Part shown: in pieces, positions 1 to 9,535 of the stretch
Layout of the letters: every line of letters begins with the position of its first letter
Numbering within the stretch: the first letter of the stretch is position 1
Assembly: GCA_965644295.1 (NCBI GenBank)
Contig: CBFFRP010000416.1
Location: 1 to 64,000 of the forward strand
DNA length: 64,000 nt
Reading direction: 5' to 3'
Origin: Paraphysomonas bandaiensis
Taxonomy: Eukaryota > Chrysophyceae
Position numbers and translations under genes: made by a program
The notes under the pieces: generated by a model
Told to the model about the DNA's origin: nothing
Database searches by the model: none
What the model saw: the letters and a program-made list of their open reading frames with translations, nothing else

Positions 1-83
1 TTGCATACATATGTGTATGTGTGCAAAGCAATACCCAAGTACAGAAGTACAAAATAATGATTATTATCGTATAATGAATCATG

Positions 84-167
84 AATAATACTGTCTACAA
101 TATCAACGGCTAATAATACTGTCTACAATATCAACGGCTAATAATACTGTCTACAATATCAACGGCT
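84..167. repeat. 28-bp tandem repeat, 3 copies
   Basis: Three head-to-tail copies of a 28-bp unit (84-111, 112-139, 140-167) beginning AATAATACTGTC and ending CAACGGCT. They read as identical. The stretch 1-285 holds nothing else I can support. Confidence 0.95.
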
Positions 168-285
168 ATTGCTAATCCCAACAATCACATTCCCTACAGT
201 TTGTATTCCTAACTACATGGTACACGTATACAATACAGTACTGTACTACTAATCATATAATACAGGACATGTACACGTATATATT

Positions 286-957
286 CTATATGTAAGTGGA
301 TAGTCCTACATTATTAGTAATCTGAGTTTGTAAGCTTGTTATATCAGTGTCATTATTAGTAATCTGAGTTTGTAAGCTTGTTATATCTGTATCATTACTT
401 GCTATTTGAGCATTCAGGTTAGAAATTATATTATCAACCGTTTCATTAAATGTATAGTTATAAACTAAAGAAGAATCCAACATATTATTCACGTCGATCA
501 TATCATGTTTAGTATCAATATTGTTCTGTAATGTTATATCTTGGGCTTGTAAATTTGCCACATCCGTTTGCAAATTCGGTATATTAATTAAGTCTATATC
601 TTGGAGAGCATCAAGACCATTAAAACTTGCTGTCAATGTGTTCAATTGTGATTGTATAGTTTCATTGGTATTTATACCGTCTAATGTTTGTATTTCATTT
701 TCAGTGAGGTTTAATAATCTTGTATTCATATCTGACAACATATTATTTTTTGAATCTGTGAAAGCAACTGTTTGGGGTTCATTGTTTATGGTTAAGTTAT
801 TACCATTCAAGATTTCAACGTTCGCTGTAAATTTAGCATTGTCTAATCTTGCATATTCCGCCATATTTAATATTACTCTTGCTGTTTCAATCTGTTTATG
901 ATTTTCTGCATTAAAAATAGCATTATTGCTTGTTTTCGGCTTTGTATAAATTGACAT
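286..957 (-). CDS. Virus-type fibre-like coiled-coil protein
   Basis: A 223-residue protein rich in Asn, Thr, Asp, Leu and Ile with no TM segment or signal peptide. Around residues 84-107 it carries a motif of the form LTENEIQTLDGI followed by QSQLNTL. This resembles the 'LTaaEinyLdGv...QtQL' module common in phage and giant-virus fibre or structural proteins. The C-terminal half is heptad-like and ends with a 15-residue unit (NNDTDITSLQTQITN type) repeated in tandem. The ATG at 957 is the first in frame. It is preceded by a TATATATATA tract and an upstream motif shared with the endonuclease gene at 1936-2442. A trimeric fibre is the best guess; the family assignment rests on motif resemblance only. 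No intron is needed, and base composition is far more AT-rich than in the host genes. Confidence 0.6.
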   Translation of the reverse strand: MSIYTKPKTSNNAIFNAENHKQIETARVILNMAEYARLDNAKFTANVEILNGNNLTINNEPQTVAFTDSKNNMLSDMNTRLLNLTENEIQTLDGINTNETIQSQLNTLTASFNGLDALQDIDLINIPNLQTDVANLQAQDITLQNNIDTKHDMIDVNNMLDSSLVYNYTFNETVDNIISNLNAQIASNDTDITSLQTQITNNDTDITSLQTQITNNVGLSTYI

Positions 958-995
958 CTATATATATAATATAACAACATTATTATATTCTATAA

Positions 996-1020
996 TTAAA
1001 TTAGACTTCAAGGTTTTATA
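996..1020 (-). promoter_or_regulatory. Shared upstream motif, copy 1
   Basis: TTAAATTAGACTTCAAGG followed by TTTTATA (plus-strand reading) lies about 40 bp upstream of the ATG at 957. A near-identical block lies about 50 bp upstream of the minus-strand gene starting at 2442. Each is separated from its ATG by a TA-rich tract. A promoter role is inferred from placement. Confidence 0.45.
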
Positions 1021-1063
1021 GGGTTTTTGTATAAATTTGTTTTCTTTTCTAATTATATATACA

Positions 1064-1321
1064 ATGTTAATCGATGTAATTATTAAGTATAAAAAAAAAA
1101 GTGGCCCACTCTGTTTAGAACTCTTTGAATCATTAGACCATTCTAAATTTACCGCTCGTAGTGTACAATTCTTTAAAGAAATAGACCATTCTAAATTTAA
1201 CGCTCGTAGTTCTAACCCTAATTTGTTTTGGCATGATTATACAATAAATATTAAAGACTTTGAAGAATTTGTCATGCATTTTGAAGATGTAATTGATGTA
1301 ATTCATGTAAGAATAATATAA
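1064..1321 (+). CDS. Small unrecognised protein of the viral-type island
   Basis: An 85-codon frame from the ATG at 1064, divergent from the fibre-like gene. I do not recognise the family. The product carries a tandem internal duplication: a block of the form DHSKF(T/N)ARS occurs twice 16 residues apart (48 bp in DNA, around 1136 and 1184). The C-terminus is acidic and hydrophobic (FEEFVMHFEDVID). There is no signal peptide. It ends just before a T-rich repeat tract and the strong hairpin at 1449-1508. It may be real, since composition and spacing fit its neighbours, or a chance frame in AT-rich DNA. Confidence 0.4.
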   Translation: MLIDVIIKYKKKSGPLCLELFESLDHSKFTARSVQFFKEIDHSKFNARSSNPNLFWHDYTINIKDFEEFVMHFEDVIDVIHVRII

Positions 1322-1324
1322 TAA

Positions 1325-1430
1325 AACTGAGGGTTTTTTAAACAAAATTGGGGTTTTTTATTTCTAAAATTAAGGGTTTTTATATAAATCAAGGTTTTTA
1401 TATAAAAATTGGGATTTTGTCGTTTTGTTT
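1325..1430. repeat. Degenerate GGGTTTTT-rich tract
   Basis: Four to five imperfect repeats of (G)GGGTTTTTTA separated by A/T-rich spacers such as AAAATTGGGG and AAAATTAAGGG. Function unknown. Confidence 0.7.
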
Positions 1431-1448
1431 TATAGCAAAATGGCTGCT

Positions 1449-1508
1449 ATGAGGGTTCCAAACCATTGTTGTAAAGGAATTCCCCCAAAAATGGTTTGGA
1501 ACCCTCAT
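1449..1508. terminator. 18-bp perfect-stem hairpin
   Basis: ATGAGGGTTCCAAACCAT at 1449-1466 is the exact reverse complement of 1491-1508, with a 24-nt loop. It lies about 130 bp past the end of the small plus-strand frame 1064-1321. Mimivirus-type viruses end and polyadenylate transcripts at such long hairpins, so a terminator is plausible. The hairpin is directly visible; its role is inferred. Confidence 0.5.
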
Positions 1509-1556
1509 GCGTGTTAATGTTCCATTTTTTTTCTCAGAAAAACGCCTTTTTTCAAT

Positions 1557-1655
1557 GTGGCGGCATAGGGAATCGAACCAGATTATTTCATCTGCCGCCA
1601 CAGACTATTTCATCCGGAACGACTCCAAACGTCTTTCCTAACCATCACAACATGA
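1557..1655 (-). other. tRNA-like remnant
   Basis: On the minus strand a box-B-like GGTTCGATTCCC precedes a TGCCGCC acceptor-like 3' end, and GGCGGCA occurs 5' of it. However, the paired segment is only about 41 nt and no convincing anticodon arm forms. The 14-nt block GATGAAATARTCTG occurs twice inside. It may be a decayed tRNA or a chance hairpin. Confidence 0.2.
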
Positions 1656-1935
1656 TTTAAATATATAAATGTAATATTTTTAGTCTGTATATTTTCTGTA
1701 TTTGTGTGTTGTTTGTTGTGTTGGTGTGTATGTTGTGTTGTTGTTGTGTGTACGAGTATATATATACATATATATATATTCATTCATAATATTCATTGTC
1801 ATTGTGTCTATATCATTGTGATATATAGCAAGCATGGAAATAAAGGAAATATGATGATGTCATTATAAGGCATTGTCTTTGTTTGGTTATATGTATCGTA
1901 TTCATTGTATTCATTGTCATTGTTATGTAGGGCTC

Positions 1936-2442
1936 TTATTCTCTTTCACAGGCATTTATGAAAACACCAAAGGCTTCATTTGCTTTTTTTATTCTTGCTT
2001 GTTTTGCTGCTTCTATTGTGTCGAAGCTTCCAATGTGGATTTTAATTCCATCTACTGTTATTGACGCTCGCCATTTCTTATATTTTTTGTCATAATAAAC
2101 TCCTTTTACACCAAATGTATTTGCTTTGTTTAACTTTCGGTTATATTGATTCTCTGAATTTGTTGCCCACCTCAAATTATTAACATTGTTATCTGTTTTT
2201 ATATTATTTATGTGATCTACACAAGGCTTATTTTCTGGATTTGGTATAAAAGCCAATGCAGTTAACCTATGGACCATAACTGTTTTTTTCTTTCTATTTA
2301 AACGTAAGTTCAATCTGTAATAACCATGTCTGTCTAATCTAGGTTTCAATATCTTATCTGTCTTATTATTCTTTACATTTCCTTTGTTTGATACACTATA
2401 ATTATTGTCGTAGCCTTCAATCACTTTCCATTCTTCAATCAT
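1936..2442 (-). CDS. NUMOD4-HNH-AP2 homing-type endonuclease
   Basis: A 168-residue protein with three modules in order. NUMOD4 is at about residues 3-25 ([20 protein letters not shown]). The HNH core is at about 58-95 ([16 protein letters not shown], then the metal-site DH-N and N-N-LRW pattern). A C-terminal AP2-type DNA-binding fold is at about 108-160 ([17 protein letters not shown]). This architecture is typical of selfish nucleases in phages and giant viruses, which nick or cut DNA to promote their own copying. All HNH residues appear present and the frame is intact. The ATG at 2442 follows a TA-rich tract and the shared upstream motif. It is not a usual nuclear gene, and with the fibre-like gene it marks the island as acquired. 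Confidence 0.88.
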   Translation of the reverse strand: MIEEWKVIEGYDNNYSVSNKGNVKNNKTDKILKPRLDRHGYYRLNLRLNRKKKTVMVHRLTALAFIPNPENKPCVDHINNIKTDNNVNNLRWATNSENQYNRKLNKANTFGVKGVYYDKKYKKWRASITVDGIKIHIGSFDTIEAAKQARIKKANEAFGVFINACERE

Positions 2443-2491
2443 AGTAATAATATATATATAATAATTTCTTTTTAAACCATTTTATATATAT

Positions 2492-2516
2492 TTAAATTAG
2501 AATTCAAGGTTTTATG
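2492..2516 (-). promoter_or_regulatory. Shared upstream motif, copy 2
   Basis: TTAAATTAGAATTCAAGG followed by TTTTATG, about 50 bp upstream of the endonuclease ATG. It differs from copy 1 (996-1020) at about two positions. The only other visible homology is the intervening TA-rich tract. Confidence 0.45.
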
Positions 2517-2532
2517 AGTTTTTGCTTAAAGC

Positions 2533-2621
2533 TTCGCCATTATATCACTACAACTACATTCCAGAGCTTTAAGCATATTCGCCATTATATCACTACAACT
2601 ACATTCCAGAGCTTTAAGCAT
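2533..2621. repeat. 45-bp direct repeat, 2 copies
   Basis: A 44-nt block (2533-2576) beginning TTCGCCATTATATCAC and ending CTTTAAGCAT is repeated at 2578-2621. A partial third copy (GCCATTATAC) follows. Confidence 0.9.
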
Positions 2622-2636
2622 TGCCATTATACATTA

Positions 2637-2817
2637 TTATAAAAAAGTCATATAGATAACAAAGTAGATTTAATAAGTAGTTTTAATGGTAGAATCCCGG
2701 GGTTTTACAACCTTTACAAATTTAAATTATTTTTCATTTTAATTTTTCCCTCTCTCTATATCTACTATTAAATCTACTTATTAAATCTACTTTACTATCT
2801 ATATTACTTTTTATTAT
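2637..2817. mobile_element. MITE-like terminal inverted repeat element
   Basis: Imperfect inverted arms of about 42 bp bound a core of about 95 bp. Within them, 20 bp (2661-2680 and 2774-2793) match exactly. The core lacks a coding frame. No clear target-site duplication could be set because the flanks are simple AT. Confidence 0.55.
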
Positions 2818-2928
2818 AAACATTATAAAAAATATATAAAGTTATTAATTTTATTTAAGAATATAAATAATATATAAAGTAATTAAAAGTTATTAATAAT
2901 ATATAAAGTTAAATTAGCAAAGAGAAGG

Positions 2929-2958
2929 AATTACAACTGCAAGCTTGCAGTTGTAATT
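2929..2958. repeat. 30-bp perfect palindrome
   Basis: A perfect palindrome centred on AAGCTT, with arms AATTACAACTGCAAG and the reverse complement and no loop. The preceding 2818-2928 is made of repeated AATATATAAAGTT blocks. It may be a cruciform, hairpin or protein-binding site. Confidence 0.9.
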
Positions 2959-3398
2959 GGAAACACTCGAAGAGAAGAGGCCCCTTGAGGGGCAGTGGGG
3001 TAGAAAAAGGCTTGTCCTTGTCCCGCCTCTCTCGTTTTTTTTAGTCACTTCCCTTCTGTACATTCGTTTCCTCCCTTGCACAAAATTTACTCTCTTTGAT
3101 TGCAATATATATAACCTATGAGCAGCAGAGATTGCCTTCTCTTTCATTGAATGAAAGGAAAAGAGTAGTTCATACGGTGTAAATTTTTACTAGTTCCTTC
3201 CAATAGTTGTATAAGGTTTTTGTACAAAACGCAAACAATATTATACGAAAAAAAACTAATTCTGTTACAACGCCAGGATGTAGAATGTCATTACCCACTG
3301 TGTATATATGCACAGCGATTGTAGAAAACAGAGTCTATCGTCCTAACATCGAAGTTATTCAACCGGTTCCGCACAGTTGCTATTTACAACTATTCATT
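2959..3398. other. No supported gene
   Basis: A G/C-richer patch (about 2966-3040) followed by AT-rich DNA. A 77-codon frame on the minus strand is open here but shows no domain or conserved pattern. Confidence 0.5.
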
Positions 3399-3962
3399 CT
3401 AGCTAATTCGACATATATCTAATGGCAGATTTCTTTCGGGTGGCGAATTGGGGTCGTCTTTAGAACCTTCGCAGTAACACAGTTCACCTATGATTAGCAT
3501 TTTCCATTTTCTTCGAGCTCCAGCTGAGTGAAATTGTAAATGTTCCCCACAGTCTTGCCCTCCAGAATATCGCATTATCGAACGGACTCCACCAGGGTGT
3601 CGCTCTAGTACACTCGTTGCATCGTACACTACATTATTCACAACTATCCAGCACGACAAAAGATTTCTATGACGTCGAACTTCACAGAGCGTAAACTTAT
3701 CGCGATGGGTATCGATAGCATTAATAGCTCGCTTCTGCTGACATGGTACACAACTCTCTAACTCACATGTATCGCGACAATGAGGACATGCATCACATAC
3801 TTCAGGAGGGAATATCTTGTAGAGCTCCCCCTCTTGTGTACATAGTACATATCTCTGTACATCCATTGGTAATTCACGCCAATCTACTGAACGTGTACGT
3901 TCGACCTTACTGGGTCCCTCTACAACATCTTGTCTCTCAGTGGGCTTATATTGTGATGTCAT
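3399..3962 (-). CDS. Cytochrome b5-domain protein with Cys-rich N-terminus
   Basis: A 187-residue single-exon protein. Residues about 90-162 form a cytochrome b5 heme/steroid-binding fold. WIVVNNVVYDATSVLE leads to the HPGG box with heme ligand His122, and the second ligand is the His of FHSAGA (His145). These are the two axial positions of the family. Residues 56-74 hold a cluster of cysteines (C-x2-C-x2-C-x3-C-x4-C-x2-C) that could bind zinc. There is no membrane anchor, so it is probably soluble and either an electron carrier or a fused regulatory domain. Its exact partner is not evident. The start at 3962 is the only ATG before upstream stops. The gene points away from the microsatellite at 4117-4735. 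Confidence 0.8.
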   Translation of the reverse strand: MTSQYKPTERQDVVEGPSKVERTRSVDWRELPMDVQRYVLCTQEGELYKIFPPEVCDACPHCRDTCELESCVPCQQKRAINAIDTHRDKFTLCEVRRHRNLLSCWIVVNNVVYDATSVLERHPGGVRSIMRYSGGQDCGEHLQFHSAGARRKWKMLIIGELCYCEGSKDDPNSPPERNLPLDICRIS

Positions 3963-4116
3963 ATGGACAGTATAACCATAAGAGAGATCAGTAATAAACT
4001 ACAGGAAGAGTAATGATGCTCTCCAGTTGGAATGAATGTGTGATAGGGTGATGTATGAGATATGTTGAGGTTATGAGCAATTGTAGAGACAGACCTTGAG
4101 CAGAGAAATGATGATG

Positions 4117-4455
4117 ATGTATGTATGTATGTATGTATGTATGTATGTATGTATGTATGTATGTATGTATGTATGTATGTCTGTATGTATGTATGTATGT
4201 ATGTATGTATGTATGTATGTATGTATGTATGTATGTATGTATGTATGTATGTATGTATGTATGTATGTATGTATGTATGTATGTATGTATGTATGTATGT
4301 CCGTATGTATGTATGTATGTATGTATGTATGTATGTATGTATGTAGGTATGTATGTATGTATGTATGTATGTATGTATGTATGTATGTATGTATGTATGT
4401 ATGTATGTATGTATGTATGTATGTATGTATGTATGTATGTATGTATGTATGTATG

Positions 4456-4486
<31 letters not shown>

Positions 4487-4735
4487 TGTACATCTATGTA
4501 TGTATGTATGTATGTATGTATGTATGTATGTATGTATGTATGTACGTATGTATGTATGTACGTATGTATGCATGTATGTATGTATGTATGTATGTATGTA
4601 TGTATGTACGTATGTATGTATGTATGTATGTATGTATGTATGTATGTATGTATGTATGTATGTATGTATGTATGTACGTATGTATGCATGTATGTATGTA
4701 TGTATGTATGTATGTATGTATGTATGTATGTATGT
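4117..4735. repeat. ATGT/ACAT microsatellite of about 620 bp
   Basis: Over 150 units of the tetranucleotide ATGT, with a few point variants and one phase-breaking interruption at about 4485-4498. All six frames stay open through it and give spurious Tyr/Val/Cys/Met or His/Thr/Tyr/Ile 'proteins'. Confidence 0.99.
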
Positions 4736-5127
4736 TCAATGTTTTTTCACATCATCATTCACTTGTACGTGTACTCCTGTACTACAATATACACTACACA
4801 AGTACAACACTACTCCCATACACTTCCCTCAAACAACCCCATATACTCCAGTACATCTACCAGTACACTCTAATCCAAACGGTTAATTCTCATTCAATAT
4901 AAAAAACACACACACCTCTCAAACCAACGTCTCTTTTTTGTGAGGTTGTATTGTATATACAGCACAGTGTCACATTCATCGGAGCTTATATAGAGAGAAT
5001 CAACTCCATTTCCAGTATTGCATTTGTGCTATTCAACATTAACTTCTTTATATAAGAACGTTCTTCATTGCATCTGTATGCACTAAGCATAGACTCTATT
5101 CACATTGGCCTCGTATTGTAACGCAAT
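4736..5127. other. 5' region of the Polo-like kinase gene
   Basis: Low-complexity DNA with CA-rich patches. No coding evidence. It presumably contains the promoter and 5' UTR of the kinase gene. Confidence 0.4.
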
Positions 5128-7967
5128 ATGGCTACTACATTGAGGCCAGATGGACGGCCACTAGTAAGCCAGAGAAGTGATATGAGGACACGACGTAGTC
5201 GTTCTGTGAGCTCCTCTGTAGATGAGATCATAGAAGAGACTACGAGAGATGCAGAGGGACGATCTGTTCGTAACCAGTATGTGAAAGGGAAGCTATTGGG
5301 CAAGGTTACTCAATCTGCTTGTATGTATGAAGACGTTATCTCATTGTGCTGTGAAGGGGGGATTCGCTCACTGCTATGTTGGTACTCTGCTGCCTCATCG
5401 CACTCAATATGCACTTAAAGTTGTAGCTAAAAGTACTTTAACTAAACCACGTGCACAACAAAAGGTATGATTACTTTGATAGTTACAACATATGCCAATG
5501 CTATAGCGCAGTTTAACTCCGAGATCAGAATTCATCGTCACCTTCGACACTCCAATGTCGTGAGGTTTGATCGATATTTTGAGGACCATCAAAATGCATA
5601 CATACTTCTGGAGCTTTGCAAAAACAATGTATATTACCGAATCTTTGCGTTTGTTACCTGATTTCTATTGTAGTCCATGTCCGAACTTATGAAGCGAAGG
5701 AAACGGTTGACAGAGCCAGAAGTTCGTTATTATGCATTGCAATTGGTATCTGCATTGTGCTACTTGCACGAAGGACATATCATTCATAGAGATTTAAAGC
5801 TTGGAAATATATTCTTGGATTCACATATGCGTGTCAAGTTAGGAGATTTTGGACTGGCAACGAAGCTTGCCCATCCTGATGAAAGGAAGCGAACAGTGTG
5901 TGGAACACCAAACTACATTGCCCCTGAGATTTTACAAGGCAATCACGAACACTCTTTTGAAGTAGATATATGGTCAACTGGGATTATCATATACACACTG
6001 CTTGTTGGTAAACCTCCATACGAGTCCAAAGATGTGCAGTCAACGTACCGGAGGATTCTTGATAACTCCTACAGCTTTCCTAGTCATTGTGAAGTTTCTG
6101 ATCATGCCAGGGATTTAGTTCGCTGTATATTGCAGGTATGTTACATTACTTTTATCCCATATTCGTAAACATCCTACGAATATAGTCTTTACCAGAGCGA
6201 AGACCATCTCTTGCAGCCATAGAGAGTCATCCTTTCTTCACTAGTGCTGGTGTGCATACTCCAACCGCTCTCTCTTCTGTTACGATGAGAGAGCCCCCGA
6301 CCTTCATTCACGAGCAGAAAACAGCCGTATCCGGAGGATACACAGCAGCTCATGCTCCGTTATCTGGCAATGACGAAAACGATCCTGGTGTGCTGAACCG
6401 AGGACGGGGTGTGGCTCGGGCGGAAAAGCGATTCGCTGGTGCCTCGCACACTGTGGCGGTGTCTCCTCCAAGAAAGATTCTCTCCAGCAGAGGCAACACG
6501 GATGATCTTGGCGAACAGCGTCCATCTCGTAGAGTACGTGCTGCAAGCAGTGCCCGTGCTATGCCCACTCGACCTTCGTCTGGTGTAGGACGGAGTGAGA
6601 GTGCTACACGGGTACGCAAGACTACTTCTAGTGGATCAACTGGTAACAACTGCGCTACTGGGGAGGGGTATCTTCAAACTGCAGTCACGAACAGAGGTGT
6701 TCTCACTCAACAGAACAATGCCCAACCTATTCAACACGCCGACATGAGAGGTTATGCCAGACAGTTCGAAGTTTATAACGAAATTAAATCTAAAGCGGAT
6801 GTAGCTAATGCGAAAGATAACAAGGCCGAAATAAGACAATCCGAAGTATTGATTAACTCAGACAAGGACAATCAGAAAATTGATATCTATGTAGAAACCA
6901 TTTCTCAGAAGAAAAATATAGTTGACGGGGTCAATCAAATTCAGATCAGCCTTGAAAACTGTGGAATCGAAAGTACTGATGAGAAGGAATCAGCTGTGCC
7001 TGTAGCGAAGGAGGCATGGGGCAAGAATGATCAAGCTGAAGATGTGTCTCAACCGCCAACTTTTGTAACTCCTAAAAGCAACTGTGCTCGCCCGCGACCC
7101 GATCCTGATACCCTGGAATGTATGTATAAAAACTTAGAGTCGAGTTTTGCCCACGTTGATGAACATATTACCACACAAAGCACGGTCGACACAGCAGATG
7201 GCCCGAAAGTGTGGGTTGTACGCCATGTTGATTATACCGCCAAATATGGTCTTGGTTTCTTGCTCAATACTGGCAGTGCTGGAGTTTACTTCAATGATAG
7301 TACAAAGATTGTTCTTAGTCCTGATGACAATACATTTCAGTATCTGGAGAGGAAGCGTCGAAGTTCATCGAGCTCATCAGAGCATATTTCGCGGACCTAT
7401 ACTTTGCAGTCGTACCCTGCCGATCTTAATAAGAAAGTGACTTTGTTAAAGCACTTCAAAAATTACCTGATGGATCAATCAGAGCAAACAGGAAATACGG
7501 CCACAATGTTCTCTGAAGCACTGCGGAAAGAATCCCAAATTCCGACACCCAATGCAGCTACAGAGGTTGTTTCTGGTGATCTTCCCTATGTGAAGAAGTG
7601 GGTGAGAACTAGACACGCAATTCTTTTTCGTCTCAGTAACCGCACAGCTCAAGTAGTTTTCTTTGATCAGAGGTAACGCTGCGTTATTTAAGATACATAT
7701 ACCTAAACGTTGTTGCAGTGAACTGATATTGTCATCTGAAGCTCGATGCATTACATACGTAAATAAAGAAGGCGCCCGAAGCAGTCACACGCCTGAATCA
7801 ATACGAGCATTAGGTGCGAGATCGTACTGTACTAAAATGACAGCAAGTAACTTTTTGGCGTAGGTCGTACCGACATTGAAAAACGTCTAAAGTATACCAA
7901 GGACATCATGGCACGCCTCATCGTTGCTCAGCCTGGACGAGATAAACATCAAGAAGGGGTTATATAA
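5128..7967 (+). CDS. Polo-like kinase (PLK)
   Basis: A mitotic Ser/Thr kinase in seven exons: 5128-5304, 5357-5464, 5512-5628, 5674-6135, 6198-7672, 7719-7813 and 7864-7967, giving 845 residues. The introns are 45-62 bp, GT-AG. The kinase domain (about 53-305) has the glycine loop LLGKGGFA, Lys80, catalytic HRDLKLGN (Asp174), DFG (Asp192) and the T-loop TVCGTPNYIAPEIL with activating Thr208. A roughly 300-residue hydrophilic linker follows. Polo box 1 starts at Trp627 (VDYTAKYGLGF, GVYFNDSTKIVL). Polo box 2 starts at Trp756. All catalytic residues are present. At the phosphopeptide-pincer position of polo box 2 (His-Lys in human PLK1) the sequence across the 7672/7719 junction reads DQSEL, so Gln and Glu replace them. 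The family is certain; exon junctions are inferred from protein continuity. Confidence 0.95.
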
Positions 7968-8594
7968 GGAATTGAGCTACCTTCTTATCGACTCATATAT
8001 GTCAAAACATGATATGTTAGCCCAATAGAATGTGTATTAGTCGTAAATTTCTTGTTATTTTCAGTCACAATAACAGTGTAGTGGTCTTACATATACTCGG
8101 AAATTAGTCTAATTACTTACTTCATGTGATGTGTAGAATGTGACAGGAGTAGTATAATAGCTAATAAAACACTATATTATGCCACTTTGGTCAAACAACT
8201 TGGTCCTAATACAAGAGTTTAGGGTTTGTATACATGCTAATATAAGTGTATGATTGCCATATTATCGACTAATCATGTTTTGTTTCATGGATATTACTTA
8301 GTCATGGAATTATGGTACTATGAGTATGATGTTTTGGAAACATCATTAGAGCAATTATAATGCATTAGAGCATTGACGATAAGTTGAGGACCTGCTTGTA
8401 GCATAGCTAGTAGCTAGTTTTGTTGTTATTGTGCATGGTAGTAGCTAGAAGGTAGCTAGGACTCATTAAAGGTAACTCATCGAAATCAGTCTATGGACAC
8501 GATGACCTAGAAAAGAACATCCTAGTGTCACATGAATAGATTGAAGTATTACATAGAGATGTTATCAGTGTAGTCTTTGCAAGCTTAATTCCAC
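7968..8594. other. Intergenic, no gene seen
   Basis: AT-rich DNA without a coding frame or RNA gene I can recognise. It ends with AAGCTTAATTCCAC (8581-8594), the left target-site duplication of the retroposon at 8595-9521. Confidence 0.5.
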
Positions 8595-9521
8595 TAGTAA
8601 ATGTCAGATTACAGATTACTAGCAATAGGCGAGTAATAGTCAGAACTAATGTAGCAAAACAATTTAACTACTAGTTTTTAACTCTGATATCCTAGTATTT
8701 AGTGGTACAAAAGCTGCTTGTGCGTTACCGCAAACACCAAGGTACAACCACTTTTGCTCTATCACTCAAAGCAAACGTAGTGAACAAGCAGAAAGTTGAC
8801 ATCTGCTGACTTCAGGATGCTTATATGTGGACTAGCTCAAATGCTTAACTTTCAGCTGGCAACCCAATACCCCGGATGCCCTTCAGGTGGTCCCATTCCC
8901 CGTCAAGGCCCAAAGAAGTCAACATAAGAGAAATATCTACGTTACTTATACCCCAGAACCCTCAACAAAGTCGGACTCGCACCTTTTCGAGGTGTTCTGG
9001 GGGATAAGTACCGGAGATATTTATCCGGGAAACTAACGTGAGCCGCAAACATAGACAGCAAATTGTTCTGCCCACTCATAGCCGAATGCTTATGTGGTAG
9101 AAGGGACACTAATAAGTGTCACTTGTGTAGACGTCTTTGAGTCCTGACGAATAAATAGGCACCCGGATTTTGGCCAGGGCATCCGGGACAGGGCCCACCT
9201 GAAGGGTTGAAGTCAAGTATCTGAACTCAAAAAAATGAAAATAGCAGATGTCAGGTATATCAACAATCGCTTTGAGCTATATAAAGCGGAAGGTGGTTGC
9301 ACCTTGGTGCGTTCGGCGACGCACAAGCAGCCTCCGTAGCGTTAAATAGTAGGGTAATAGAGTTTGTACTAGTTAGTAACAGGTAGACGTCTATCTAGCT
9401 TGACTAGTTTTCTTTTCTAACTACTAAGCTGGTGCTGATTCTTAACGCCTACTGCTAATAATAAGACTTTCAAAATACCGCAGAACAACACGAAAAAGCG
9501 CGAGTTCGACTATGTTGAGGG
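8595..9521 (+). mobile_element. Short retroposon copy D, interrupted by copy C
   Basis: A copy of the dispersed family that starts near an AGCAATAGGCG block and ends GACTATGTTGAGGG. It is bounded by a 14-bp target-site duplication (8581-8594 and 9522-9535). Its own sequence is 8595-8958 plus 9476-9521; an opposite-strand copy sits inside. An internal segment between about 8924 and 8926 is deleted relative to other copies. Confidence 0.8.
8959..9475 (-). mobile_element. Short retroposon copy C, nested
   Basis: A 517-bp copy on the minus strand, from the TTTTGAAAGTCTTATT head to the GACTTTGTTGAGGG tail. It is flanked by TACCCCAGAA and TACCGCAGAA (10 bp, one mismatch), which belong to the host copy D. 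No protein is supported. A box-B-like GGTGCGAGTCC lies near the tail. Confidence 0.8.
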
Positions 9522-9535
9522 AAGCTTAATTCCAC

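Noticed and set aside
84-167. CRISPR-like array
   Set aside because: The 28-bp units are directly adjacent with no spacers, and the context is eukaryotic. It is a plain tandem repeat.
2914-3147. 77-codon minus-strand frame after the palindrome
   Set aside because: It contains the palindrome itself and has no domain or conserved pattern.
4096-4902. Long Tyr/Val/Cys/Met-rich and His/Thr/Tyr/Ile-rich open frames
   Set aside because: They are translations of the ATGT microsatellite, open in every frame because the unit has no stop.
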